From Dipetalonema caudispina (taxonomy: Eukaryota; Nematoda; Chromadorea; Rhabditida; Onchocercidae), in contig JABVXV010000349.1 in assembly GCA_013365325.1 (NCBI GenBank), positions 1-63,420 of the forward strand: a DNA stretch of 63,420 nt, in the 5' to 3' direction. Below, in pieces: positions 14,874 through 26,590 of the stretch. The position numbers and the translations under genes were made by a program. Numbering within the stretch: the stretch's first letter is position 1; every line of letters begins with the position of its first letter. Under the pieces are notes generated by a model. It was not told the origin of the DNA and searched no databases. It worked only from the letters and a program-made list of their open reading frames with translations.

Positions 14874-16680
14874 TTAGCATCCGTTTTTATTCTTTTTTTT
14901 AGTTTTTATTTTGGTTTTTGCTGAAGTAAAATAATTTGGTGCGTTTTTTCTTTTTTTTCTTTTTCTTTTTTTTTTGTGTGTGTGTACATTTATTTAATAC
15001 AAAATCGAAGTTATGGATGGATGGGTGCCAAAAAAATCTTGGCTTTGTTTTATTATTGCAATTGACTGAAATCAAAATGTGATAATATGTTAAAAAAACG
15101 AATTTTGGAACATTCTATATACATATATCATTTTTTAATGGTGAAAACTAAATAATTTGGTTTAATTAATTTGAAAATTCCACTTCAAAAAAATCTTTTT
15201 CCAAATTTCAAAATTTTGATTAATGTAATTAGCAGAAAGATTAAGATTTTAACCTTCTCGATGTAGATGCAGGATATTTTTACTTAGGATACTTTTCCTT
15301 TTTCGCTAGTTTTAAACTTTTCACCATTCCAGATGAAAACACTTTTTCCGGGTAATATAATACACCAAATATCATTTACATGTTTGCAACATGCATCGCA
15401 CACAGCAAGCATTACTTGGAAATTTACATTTTTGGATGGACAAAAAAATAAGAAATCTATATGTTAATGTACTGATTGAATTTTCCTAGCGCTCTTTATA
15501 AACAAACATTCCGGAATTTTATGATTGAATAATTCTGTTATTTCTTGGCTGAATCATCCGGAATCTTTAGATTTATAGCAAAAGGAATTGGTAATAAATG
15601 GAATAATGTAAGAGATATTTATCTTAAAAGCTTAATTAAAAGATTTTTTGCCCTTTAAAATTAGATTTTGAATTTTCTTTTAGAAAATTTCGCACATTTC
15701 ATTTTCTCTTACATAATCGCTTAAAAAATTCGAGGAATATTCTATTTTAAGTTTTTTGGAAATCGTATGAAGCATACATGCCTTATTTGGTTTTCTTTCC
15801 CGAAAACACTTTCGGTTTTACGTCAGGTTTATCATGTATGAAGAAAAACAGAACAGTTTATAAAATTTTTATAACTTTTCGAACTCTGCTTTAATTTATT
15901 TAAATTAAAAAATTTTTGTAACTGTCCTTTAATCTTCCAAGTTCTAAAATTAAACGAATTAAAGAACAGTTTAGAAATTAACATGAAAGGAAACTGTTAA
16001 AAATTACATTGAAACACCATTTCGTTTTTTCTCAAATTTCGATAAATTAAACATTTTTTTAAAAGTATGGGACAAACTTTGGTATCAAATTTTACAGAAT
16101 TTTAATGTGACTTTATAACTTTATTTTGAGTTTTCAACGATATTATTGTGATAAACTGTCCATCATAAATCACCATCGATGATGTTGCATAGTGATAAAT
16201 CGTGATAAGAGCTTCTTTAGTAATCATTCCCATCGTGAATGAAATAGAATTGCGATTAAAATAAGCAATTCGAGAAGCAGTTGAACCATGTGTGTATATA
16301 TACATTCATATCATATCATGTCGATCGGGCAAGATGCATAAATTCAACCTAAATTGCAAACAGATTCTTTGAAATCTCAGATTTTTTTAACTTAAACTAT
16401 TTTCGAAGCTATTCATTTTATAGCGTTAAAATAACATGTATTTTATATCAAATTACGTCATACCTAATATTGATGTGATGATTAATAAAACCCAATTGTA
16501 AATTAAATCTTATCAGTCGATATCTAAATATAAGTCTAGATATTGGAAGCTTTGTATGATTACTGGTAGTTCCGATCGACACTCATTTTTTCTTTTTTTT
16601 TTGTCACTTTTATTTTTGTTTTGAAACTAATATCTTTCCAGAAGATTCGTTCAGTATTTATTGTGGGAAAATGTATGAAG

Positions 16681-17020
16681 AAGAAAGATCTTGTTCAGCC
16701 ATTATCATAATTAATTAATTAATCAAGAAGGTAGACGAGATGAATAAAAATACTTCATATTCATGTATGATATACATTTTGCTTATACAAATAATAAAAG
16801 AAGTATACATTTGTGGAGGAAAAAGAAAAGAGGAGAAAGACCTTGTTCAGTTACTATTGCTAATTAGTTAATTGATTGGTTAATTAATCAAGAGAATGGG
16901 TGGTATGGAACAAAAAAATACTTCACATCCATGTATGATATACGTTTTTCATACGGAAAAGAGTAAGATCTTATTCAGTTATTATTATTGCTAATAATTA
17001 ATTAATCAAGAAGGTAAACA
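16681..17020. repeat. Degenerate tandem repeat, unit about 130-150 bp, three copies
   Basis: Copies begin near 16686, 16839 and 16966 with GATCTTGTTCAG, GACCTTGTTCAG and GATCTTATTCAG. Each continues through an AATTAATTAATCAAGA block. The first two also share TACTTCAYATYCATGTATGA and a TATAC tail. Divergence is moderate, indicating an old duplication. Confidence 0.7.
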
Positions 17021-18661
17021 AATGGGATGGATATTTTTTGTGATGTCAAAAAATATGATTAACAATGGAAAAGGAAAAAAAAGAAGAAAAAAGAACTGAA
17101 TTATTCATTTTTCTCCTGAAATATTCCAAAATAATCCATTGATTTCCTTTCGATTGGCTAAAATTCTCCACAACATTAACAATTACTATTTTAGAAGAAT
17201 TATATTATCATTACTCTTCCTCGTTATCTTTTTTCCCTCATGTTAACCTTTGCATTTCGTTTAGTTATCTGAAAGTAGATCGAATGAATTTCCGGCGTTA
17301 GAACATTTCTCCCTCTTTCTCTCGCTTATGATCTCCAACCATTCCTTAATGAAATTAATTGAAATGTAGTAGCAATTAAGTTTTTTTCTCTTTGTCATCA
17401 TCAATAGATGATATTAATGAAACACTTCCAAAACTGCATAAAATACGACGATGTAATGGTGAAAAATGGAAAGAAAAAAGTAATCGGTACAAATCTATGA
17501 TAATTAATAAATGCTTCTTCAAAATATCAAATTTATCTGAATGTCACATTACCTGTAGTCTTCCTAGGCCCTTGTTTAAGTGTTTGCTCACAATATATAT
17601 GTATGGCCAACATCTAAAAACTTAATTCAGAATCAAAAATTTGAATAATCATTCGAGATTTCGTATTCACTAGAATATTTTGCTTAACGTTGTATAATTT
17701 CGACGTGATAAAGTCAGTTTAATTTAGCTATGTTTAAACCAGATTAAATACATCTTTAAAATTTTACTTGCAATAAATAAAAATGAACGAAGAGAATGGA
17801 AAAAAAATAGAATGTAAACAAACTGATTGAGTCACAAAGAATTTTTTCATCGAAAAAAAATCGACGATCATCGAGTTGAAGTTCAACTTCGTTTTTAAAG
17901 ATACAATCAGCAATTAGGAATAATTCAAACTTTATATTGTTTGATTAGAAACAACTAATCAATAACCAAATAGTACGAAACAATAAAATCGCCTAAAGAA
18001 TTCATATCTTTTCAAAATGTCATTCAAAAACTTAAATTAAATAAGAGGAAAATAAAAAAGTACAGTAGAACAATTATTTAATCATAAATAGCAGAAAATA
18101 GTTCCTGATAAAGTTGCTGCATCGCAGGAAAGGCCGTATTAAGCATCGTTGAAATAAATAAACTTCTAAAAGCTTAGGACGAAAATCAAAATACAAATTG
18201 CTATAAATTTTTAAATTTATAATATTTTTAATATTAATTCGTAAAACAGTTAGGATAACTGATTAAGTTAGTCGAAATACCATCTATATACGGGAAATGT
18301 GAAGTAAAATAATTAAGTGAAGTGCAGGTATTAATTAATTTCGGTGAAATTCATATCCAAAAGTGATCTGATCAATTGAAACAAATCTTTAATTAATTGA
18401 TTTCATCGTATCTTCGGATAGCATTACTGAGTATTTGTTAACGTAATAAAAAATGTGCACAAATGAGCAATTATTTCGTGAACTTTTACCTAATTTTTTG
18501 ACACGGCTAAAATGCCTAGCAAAAGACACAACAATTTATTTTTAAACTGTAGACTATAAATATGATTGATATGTTTTTCATGTGAATATTTGATACGTAA
18601 TTTACGTATATTTACGTGAATATTGTTTTGTTCATTGGCTGAAGAATTAATTCTCTCTAGC

Positions 18662-18992
18662 AGAGAAGATATCCCTTCCAGAGAAGTTAAGGAAAATCAT
18701 GTACATCTGAAGTTTTTCCCGTTACGTGAGGACATGCTGGGTGACGATACCATTGATTAGCACGGTAATCCTGTGGACTATCCGAAGCTCCCAAACACGG
18801 CAGACTTCCCGGAATCAATCGATCCCAACGAGCTTCTCCACCCCTAATTAACTGGGTGGTATAAAGCATTTCCTGCATTACAACAGACCGACCAACTGTG
18901 AAATACCCGACTGGCCCACCAGTGTGTTTAACGATGGGTATCGGTGGTTGTATCGCGATATTTTTGCAACATTGGGGAATGGATGATACGGG
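18662..18992 (+). pseudogene. Unidentified coding remnant with two stops and a frameshift
   Basis: This 330 bp stretch is visibly richer in G+C than its surroundings and reads like protein in one frame from 18662 (segments EDIPSREVKENHVHLKFF and NPVDYPKLPNTADFPESIDP). The frame is broken by TAG at 18758-18760 and TAA at 18845-18847. Near 18890 the protein-like reading moves to another frame (TVKYPTGPPVCLTMGIGG, then a short hydrophobic run) and ends at a TGA near 18990. The arrangement suggests a decayed exon or processed copy of a small protein with one membrane segment. The DYPKLP motif faintly recalls the complex I subunit NDUFB8, but this is only a hint. An alternative is a living gene with tiny introns; I found no convincing splice sites to rescue it. 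Confidence 0.4.
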
Positions 18993-19420
18993 ATGATGTT
19001 ACGTATGACCTGATTACAGAACTGTTGTTTTTTCTTGGATATAGAAAAGCAAGAAAAAGAAGGTATCTTTCCCAAAGATTGTGTTTTCATTGGCGTTGAT
19101 ATGTGTTGTTACATGACATTTGATGTAAAGGAGACATTAAGTGTTCTCGTTGTTGTTGATAGTTTTACCTGTTGCCATTTGACGCAAAAATACGTCCAAT
19201 ATTTATATTGTTTTTCTTATTATTTACTTAAATCTACAATATCTATTCTTCGATTTAACTTGATGATTGACATTACCAAAGTAACCAAACTAATTTGAAT
19301 AATTAAACGTTAGTACCAGCAGACATCTGATTAACCAATTTCTTACTATTTATCTGAGAAAAGAATAAAAGGAGGATCGAAGGATAATGGATTTTGGAGA
19401 TTATTAATGTTTAATTGCAG

Positions 19421-19571
19421 GTGGTGGTTAAAAAAATATTTCAGAAGGAGATTGTACAACAGCTCGGACGATTTGATGCACAAGTAGTGATGGCTTTAAG
19501 GCATCGAAAAATAAATAGTCATGAATTAGAAACTAGTAATGATGGCTGTGTGAATTTATCTGTTACTGAAT
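19421..19571 (+). CDS. Orphan coding exon upstream of the palmitoyltransferase gene
   Basis: Bounded by a good acceptor (TTTAATTGCAG, ending at 19420) and a consensus donor (GTAAGTTTTT from 19572). It is open for 50 codons in the first frame, with the charged, non-repetitive segment IFQKEIVQQLGRFDAQVVMA. Joined to the acceptor at 19880 it reads eight more codons and stops at TGA 19904-19906, which overlaps the palmitoyltransferase ATG. It may be the end of an upstream gene, perhaps linked to the remnant at 18.7-19.0 kb, or a 5' UTR exon of the palmitoyltransferase carrying a short upstream frame starting at ATG 19490. I do not recognise the family. Confidence 0.35.
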
Positions 19572-19867
19572 GTAAGTTTTTATAACTTTTTTCTTTCGTT
19601 TTATATGTCATACATTAAAAATATCGAATTTAATGATATTTAATCGGTCTTTTTTTTTTGGTTTGAAAATATCTCCCGGACTTGGGTTTGGTGAGTTTTG
19701 ATTTTGTCTTGGCATTTGGTTAGGAACGTTGAAACGATAGCATAACCCACATTGGGATGTTATGCTTTTCTTCATTCAAAGTTCCATGAATGATTATACT
19801 TGGAGAATTTCCGGTCTGTTTTACTCAAGGTTTTCATCAGTAATTGCTACTGACAACTTATAATTTA

Positions 19868-19902
19868 TTTTCGTTATCAGCAGCTTATACTTATTTGAAA
19901 CA
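19868..19902 (+). promoter_or_regulatory. Splice acceptor and short 5' UTR before the palmitoyltransferase start
   Basis: TTTTCGTTATCAG ends at 19880, 22 bases before ATG 19903. It could take a spliced leader. It could also accept the exon at 19421-19571, which would leave that exon's reading frame stopping across the ATG. Confidence 0.5.
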
Positions 19903-22900
19903 ATGACGATTTATTCTTTAGACCAAATTATCGAAGCTCCAGACTGGGATGTTGGCAGTGCTTGTTATATAAAGAGAGATTTGGGAAAAACGATGGTTCA
20001 AAGACTATTCCACTGGGGTCCACTGGCAGTGATTTGCATAACATTAACTGTATGTTTTAACCATGTTTTGTGTAATAATTCATGAAGATAGAGTAAAATT
20101 TTAACATGCGAGTGTTTATCTTCTTTGTTTTTAAATTGAAGGAGAATTTCAGTTTCAGTAATTTCTCAATTTCTCCAACTTTTTAATCTTTTCAGGTCCT
20201 CAATTTTTCAATTTTTCAGTTTTTTAGTTAAATATGTGTACATATAAAAAATATATGTACATATTTAAATCTTGCAACCTAAACATTTGAATTTTTCTTT
20301 TAGATTGGAACTGCTACAACATACGTGCATTTACAATGGTGGCCTTTAACTACAGTAACTTCATTTTTGCATCTTTCACTTTTCTTACTATTCAATTATC
20401 TGACTCTAATTAATCTTACCAGATCATCATTCGTTGGTCCAGGATATACTCCATACAATTGGAAACCACCGAGAAAGGTACGGATCGTTTCCAGCCTAAT
20501 TTGCCACATTGTTCGCAATCAGAGACATTCTATCTAATGGATAAATTAATGAAGATGGTTTTGATTGCTGGAATTATGCGCCAACTTTCTTGGGGATATG
20601 AGCATAGTTGTCATCGTGTCGTCATCATAAAACGATGCTGTTGGTAGCATTGTTTTAGAATATTTACAATTTTAGGAGGATGAAAATCGATTACAGTATT
20701 GTCGAATGTGTGATGGTTTTAAGATGCCTCGTTCGCATCACTGCTCAAAATGTGGTCGTTGTGTTTGCAAAATGGATCATCATTGCCGTAAGTTTGGTTG
20801 TATTTGAAAGAAATTGGTCGCTTCGGGATATGAAGGTTTAGAGGTGGTGAACTGTGGAGGAGCGGTGAATTGCATTCAGAACCTATGCCAACTTTATGAA
20901 TAAGAACTGTTAAAGCTTTTTTAAATTTCGATAGAGGAAATAAAAACTAAACAGTACCTTAGTCTGATTGGCTAAATAAGCTCAATTCTTTATCTTGCCG
21001 AGTGATACCAATCTTTCAATTTTAAAACGTCCCTTTTTATTCTGTAGATTATACTTTTAGCTTGGATAAATAACTGTGTTGGACATCGAAATCATGCACT
21101 ATTTGTGCGTTTTCTTGGCTCGGCAACACTTGGTTGCATACATGCTGCTATAATTTTATTTTTTGCTTTATATCGCTTTTTATTTCGGGTGATTTTTACG
21201 TTATTTCGCAAGAGAACTTACCATTGAGTAAATGTTTATAATAGGTTTATTTGCATAATTTATCCTCTTACTTTTTTTTACGTTTCCTATACAATAGTCA
21301 CACTGCTTTCTTGCTTCACAAATGTAATTGTTATCGATAACCGGAGACAATTCATTCCTCATTGGCAGAGCTTATTCTTTGCCACATTTCTCATATTATA
21401 GTAAGTTATGTTCAAGTAGCACTGACCAATCATGATATGGCTTTCCAAGCTATTCATGTTCCGTAGTCTTGAATTTAATTTGAAAACCATTCACTGTTCC
21501 ATGTTTTTTCTATTTTAATAATTAAGATCTTCAAAGATGCATGAAGTCAAGTTTACTTTCTTTTGAATACACGATTCTTAACTGAAAGATATTTTAAGCA
21601 GATATTCCTAGTTATAATATGTACGTAATCCCATGTGTAAAAAAGTATGATATTTATGAAATTACCGTTTCGATCGGTCGACTCAAATTTTGAAAATTAA
21701 TTTTGTCATCCATTTGTTGGAAAGAGGAAACTCATATCCACAATTTCAGGTGTGGTATTTCAATTACGATGGTAGCAATGAACTGATTATTTTATCATTG
21801 TATTCCTTTATTTTTATCATATTTGCATTTGGCCTTACATTGGGTGTCATAATTTCAGTTGGTTTTTTATTAGGTATACAGATTCGAGGGATAATTCGGA
21901 ATCGTACTGGTATTGAAGATTATATCGGTAATATTTATTGAAACGATTTTAAAAATTTCTTTGTCAACATCCAATTGCTTTTTTTAGTCTGCACATGAAA
22001 AATTATGTTTTTGTAAAATGTGCTAATACGCTTCAACTGCTGACAAAGCGAAGTATGTGGGATTTATTTTATTTAAAAATCGTATGTTGCCTATGCAGAA
22101 GCATGTTTGCCAGTAATTTTTAATCAATATTTGTAGTTAATATTTAATGTTAAATTTCAAATGCTATCATTAAATACTTATGGATATTCATACTTGTTGC
22201 AGTTGATAAAGCAAACGCACGTGAGCGAAATACTACATTTATCTATCCTTACGATTTGGGTTGGCGTCGTAATATATCCGATGTGTTATTAACATGGGAT
22301 GGTATACCAAAAGGAAATGGAATTTGGTGGCCTGTCATACATCCAACCACACAGTTTACACTTTCGGTTCGTTATTCAAAAACACAAGTTTTCGGAGTAA
22401 TTATAATCATTTAAAAATGATTTTAGAAAACTGTTTGAAAATAGTCCAATTTCCCACATTGTATAAAAATAAAGCATGGTAAATAGTCATTATCATCTTT
22501 CTAGTGGTAAAAATTATTTTTTCCTTAAACATGAATAACTTTTTTGTTAAACTATTTCTATTATTTGTTTTTTTGTTTTTTGAGAAAAGTTAAGTTACTT
22601 TTGTACATTTAGCTGCTGCAGCTATAATTCCTTCTCAGTTTTTCCTGTGACTGAAAAACGGAAAAAATAGTAATTGGCAGAAGTTTTCCGGAACATCTCA
22701 GGAGATTTTCACTTGTTGGTTTTCTAAATCGATGCTGAAAGCTTACTATTCCGAAAATTTTTTCGTATTTGAAATGTTATTATTAAATTGATATAGTTGG
22801 TTTCTTAAAAAAGAAAATACTGCGTCGGGTAAATATCTAGCATGAAAAGAGCGTATAGAATATTAAATATCCAGGACTGATAGAGGAAACTTATTTTCAT

Positions 22901-24229
22901 TCAAATATTGCAGTCGTGCGCAAAAGAAATTGAGGTTTAATTGTAATCCATTAAAGCGTTAAAGTGGTGAAGGAAAAATGGCTTCGAAAGATATCACATA
23001 TTCTGAAGAAGTTGAATAAAAAAAAATCGATCTATAAACATTCCTTTAAATATTGCTGTTGTACAAGAAGTGCTATTCCTCGTCCTTGATATATTAAAAG
23101 AAATTTTCAAGTCCCTATTTATCTTTGAAATTTAATGGATAGTTTAGGTTGACGACATATTCATTCGAGCATTATTTAATATGTGCAAGTATAGAGCGAT
23201 AGTAGAGGCATTGACTGTCCTTCATGCTTCTTTTGAAGTATGGCTCTCGCTTTTGTCACAATAAAGCTTTTAATTCCAGCCATTTAGAGGATTATTATTA
23301 TTCATAGTTTAGTTTGGTTGGTTGGTATTGATGATGGTGTGGTGCATTCTTCAGTTCTCATATACTACACTTATGCGTACGCAAATACATTCATCAATTT
23401 GTCCGCAAGAAATAATTAATATTTTTTTGGCGTAGTTCATTTTGATCCATTAGTTGTTCTATTTAAAGCACTCATTTCTATAAAAAACCAAAAGAAAAAA
23501 AATGACTTTCTGTAATTATACTGAATGGTTGCTGCGAGTAAACTGCTCTCACTGATAAGTGTTCTCTCATATTTTATTTGAGGACAATGCATAATTTATA
23601 GAAAACATACTTTTTCAAAAAATGCATGAGTATTCAATTTATTATTATGGATTCTGATAGTGTATGTGATATTTGAGTTTAATTTCTCTTTCTCTTTTTT
23701 TATTGAATTCGGAGAATGTTTGTCATATAGAAATAAATATTTCAGGAAGAGCAGTTGTTGCAAAAAAAATACAAGCGAGATAATGCTCATGAAGTTGAAA
23801 TTATACGGAATTTCTCGGGTGGTTACTGTACGTCGCTTAAATTTGGCATTTCTGTTTGGTTTTGTCAACCGTGGTCAGACGAAACACGGCAGCTGGTGAG
23901 GGTGAGTCCAACTTCTATTTATTTTTTTTTAAGTTGCCAAATGTAAGTTTTCATCTATTCCTCGACTTTCAATTTCTGCAATATATAAAAATTTTGAATT
24001 CCAGAATCAAATCGTATTTGTGAACTTTTAAGATGTGGCATTGCTATCACAATTATGATCTTTTTGGCCTATGAAGAAGTTTTAGGTTGGGGAACATTGG
24101 ATGGTAACTCGAGTTAGTAAACATTGGTTTTATGGTGCCTTACTGAATGAGCAGAAAACAACGGAATCAGGAAAAGAAAAAATTATGATTAGAGGATGGT
24201 TTCCGCGAATATGCGCTCGAAGATTATGA
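19903..24229 (+). CDS. zdhhc6: DHHC-type palmitoyltransferase, ZDHHC6 family
   Basis: Protein S-acyltransferase that transfers palmitate from acyl-CoA to cysteines; animal ZDHHC6 works in the ER membrane. Exons 19903-20049, 20304-20477, 20676-20787, 21061-21188, 21750-21927, 22203-22366, 23746-23901 and 24086-24229 join to 400 residues, close to the ~413 of human ZDHHC6. The zinc-binding cysteine-rich domain (about 108-152) contains CRMCDGFKMPRSHHCSKCGRC and the catalytic MDHHCPWINNC, with DHHC at 141-144. Four hydrophobic segments are visible: about 36-57, 68-88, 160-182 and 201-232. After the membrane part come the conserved IYPYDLGWRRN block and a C-terminal region matching the atypical SH3 of ZDHHC6 (RVSKHWFYG, IRGWFPR), which separates it from other DHHC enzymes. 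The end, CARRL, lacks the KKxx retrieval signal of the human protein. The splice 21188 to 21750 uses a weak donor (GTGATT). The gene sits alone, without operon-like spacing to a neighbour downstream. Confidence 0.93.
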
Positions 24230-24748
24230 TGAAAATTTTCTTTGTTTGAATTGCAAAATTTCTTATGAGTTTATTCATTATTAGTTCGTCCACCAATTTT
24301 CTCAACATTATTGGGAAAGAGGAATTGGAGGGCTATAAATCTGTAATGTTCCATTTATTTACCTTAAATTTAATGGACTAGTCATCCAGTATATTGATGC
24401 TCTCCCAATGAAAAACTGTCTCAAAAAGTTAGCATGGACTTTTTTTCTTTTTTTTGTTTTGCCTTCGGTTTGTTAGTTCTAGTTGAAGAGAAATCAAATA
24501 GAATGATTCTGGAATTTTATTTCTTAAACTCCGAAATATTTTGTCTTTGCGATTCTGTGGATGGTACATGAGAAATCACAGAAGACTTGAAATCTCTTTA
24601 TTGTAGTTATCTTCCTCCTAACAGAAAAACGAATTCGAAATATGATCTCGATGAATGGTATTTGTATATTATTTCCAAAAATTCCCTGAGGTCATACTAA
24701 TATGAGGAAAATGAGGACTGCTTATGGTTGGCTCATTCGTTTTGATAA

Positions 24749-26590
24749 CAGATAACGGAGGATTCAGTTATTTATCACAGTTTGCTAGCTTTTCCTTTTA
24801 AAATTGCTGGCGTGCTAAATAGGTTTTGGATGAAATATCCACGCATCTGTTGCCAGTTGATCGGTGATTTTTCTGATATTTTTATCTTTTTTCTTTGTTA
24901 TTCATTAATTTTGTTTCCAGTATTTCTGTGATATGTACATGTTGGATTTTTATGGTTAGCGAAACACGTGATTCGGCAAACGTTGCGTAAGAAATATTAT
25001 AGATCACAAGGTGTATTTTGTGTTAATGCCAGCAAAGAGGGAGTTCAGGAATAATCCCAGGACGTTTTGAAAATGAAATTCGAAGCTTTACATATGATTT
25101 ACTGTTTCCTTTACGACTGCTAATTGTCCTAGAAGTTTCGTAATAAAACTGTGAGACCATAATGAGGTTTTTGAATTATGCAATGAAACTAGTCGTAGAT
25201 GAAATGGATATGATTTCTGAGGTTAAAGGTTTTCGGTTAGAAGAGAATAAGTAAGTAGAAATTATGCGAATGATTAACAATGAAGGACAGATTGGAAAAA
25301 AACGAATCCCTTGTATGATCGTTTTAAATGCTATTCGGTGATAATTATTTCTTTGGAAATCGTGCGATTTTTATGGAAGCAGGGGTACTGTACGACTGGA
25401 TTCTACGATGATTCAGATGGTAAGATAGATTAACATAAATAAATCACAGTCTTAGTTCCTCTGTGAATATGTAACCATATGTTTGTCAAAAGGAAATTTT
25501 GTGTAATTCCAATCTCGATACATATTAAAAAATCTGCAGTACTTAGGTATAGTAGTGATGAATATTTTTAATTTTACTTTTAATAATGGTAATTTCTTCA
25601 TTTTCCAGTTCTTATAGCTTTTCTCCAGAATTATAAAACTCGAAAATAAACGTATTCTAAAGGATTTCAGTATTTTATTCACTGAATAACACAACCGGTC
25701 AGACTTTTAAAATTAGTGAGTTTCATTAAGTATATGAATTGGTGAAACGAAATTAGTATAATGAGCGGAGAGATTAATATGGCTTCGGAAAGTAAATCCT
25801 AATTTGTTATTAAAAATGGAAACAATAAATGAAATGAATTTCGTTGGAGCATAAAGCTAGGCGATATTCGAAGTTTTTATTAATCACTAATATTTGAAGT
25901 TTTTATTAATCACTAATGCCTTATCGGAATGTATGCTGAATGTTTTTCCTGAAAAGTTACATGCGTCGTAATGGAATTCAAATTTGGAACATCATGCTAT
26001 TGGACTCGGAAATTTTCAATTGGTTTCACTTTCTGTTATGGACATCGTATAATTCTAGTGGTTTGTTTTGTGACCTAATCGGAAGATTAGGTATATTTAT
26101 ATGGTTAATGATGGGATCGAAAGGTTTAACAAACAAAATTATTATCGGCTGAAAACTTCTACGGTTTTGCCTAATTTACCGAGTAATCTTTAAATGGTTT
26201 AATTTCCCGGAGGAGATTGAACTCATATATTTGTTGAGATTTACTTCAGGCAATATATAAACTTCATTTAGGTAACAGGATAAAATGAAAATTTATCTTC
26301 ATACCTTCGGTGAATCACTGCATTATTTTGCGAAACGATGATTTCATCATCCGGTAGATTATAATTGACCGTATCATCCACATTTCACTTTTCCACTGTC
26401 TCTATCTCAATACGAATCACTGACGGCATACGGTATTGATTACAGCTATGATAAAAATTTGAATTTTTATGATAAAATATCAAATGTAGATGAGAAATTT
26501 CAAAAGGTTTTGAAAGTACTAGCGATAAAATTTGAATTAATGAATTTCAAATATTTCGTACATTATTCAGAAATCGATGCAATTTAGAAC
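24749..26590 (+). pseudogene. Coding-like patches with repeated frame breaks, unidentified
   Basis: Downstream of the palmitoyltransferase the usual poly-A/T tracts thin out and long protein-like patches appear. From 24749 one frame runs about 100 codons with a single TGA near 24928, including LLAFPFKIAGVLNRFWMKYP and LAKHVIRQTLRKKYYRSQGV, and has several hydrophobic residues typical of a membrane segment. Near 26020-26200 two overlapping frames look coding (one with YIYMVNDGIERFNKQNYYRL). At 26281-26590 a third patch carries HFTFPLSLSQYESLTAYG with two in-frame stops upstream. Good acceptor sites such as TTGTTTCCAG (ending 24920) exist, so part could be a living spliced gene. The density of stops and shifts favours a decayed gene or element. 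I cannot name the family. Confidence 0.3.
25866..25918. repeat. Tandem duplication of about 27 bp
   Basis: GAAGTTTTTATTAATCACTAA occurs twice in a row (about 25870 and 25896), with one difference just before each copy. A recent short tandem duplication. Confidence 0.85.

Larger units (their letters stand above)
14297..18660. other. 3' flank and intergenic region
   Basis: Contains the presumed 3' UTR of the intermediate filament gene, pyrimidine tracts (14880-14975), and the ~130-150 bp repeat at 16.7-17.0 kb. An open stretch following an acceptor-like CATCAATAG at 17398-17406 is coding-like for about 30 codons, but nothing upstream joins to it. No gene called. Confidence 0.5.

Noticed and set aside
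17407..17625. Open frame after an acceptor-like CATCAATAG
   Set aside because: Roughly 30 codons look coding, but the remainder is low complexity and no partner exon was found on either side.
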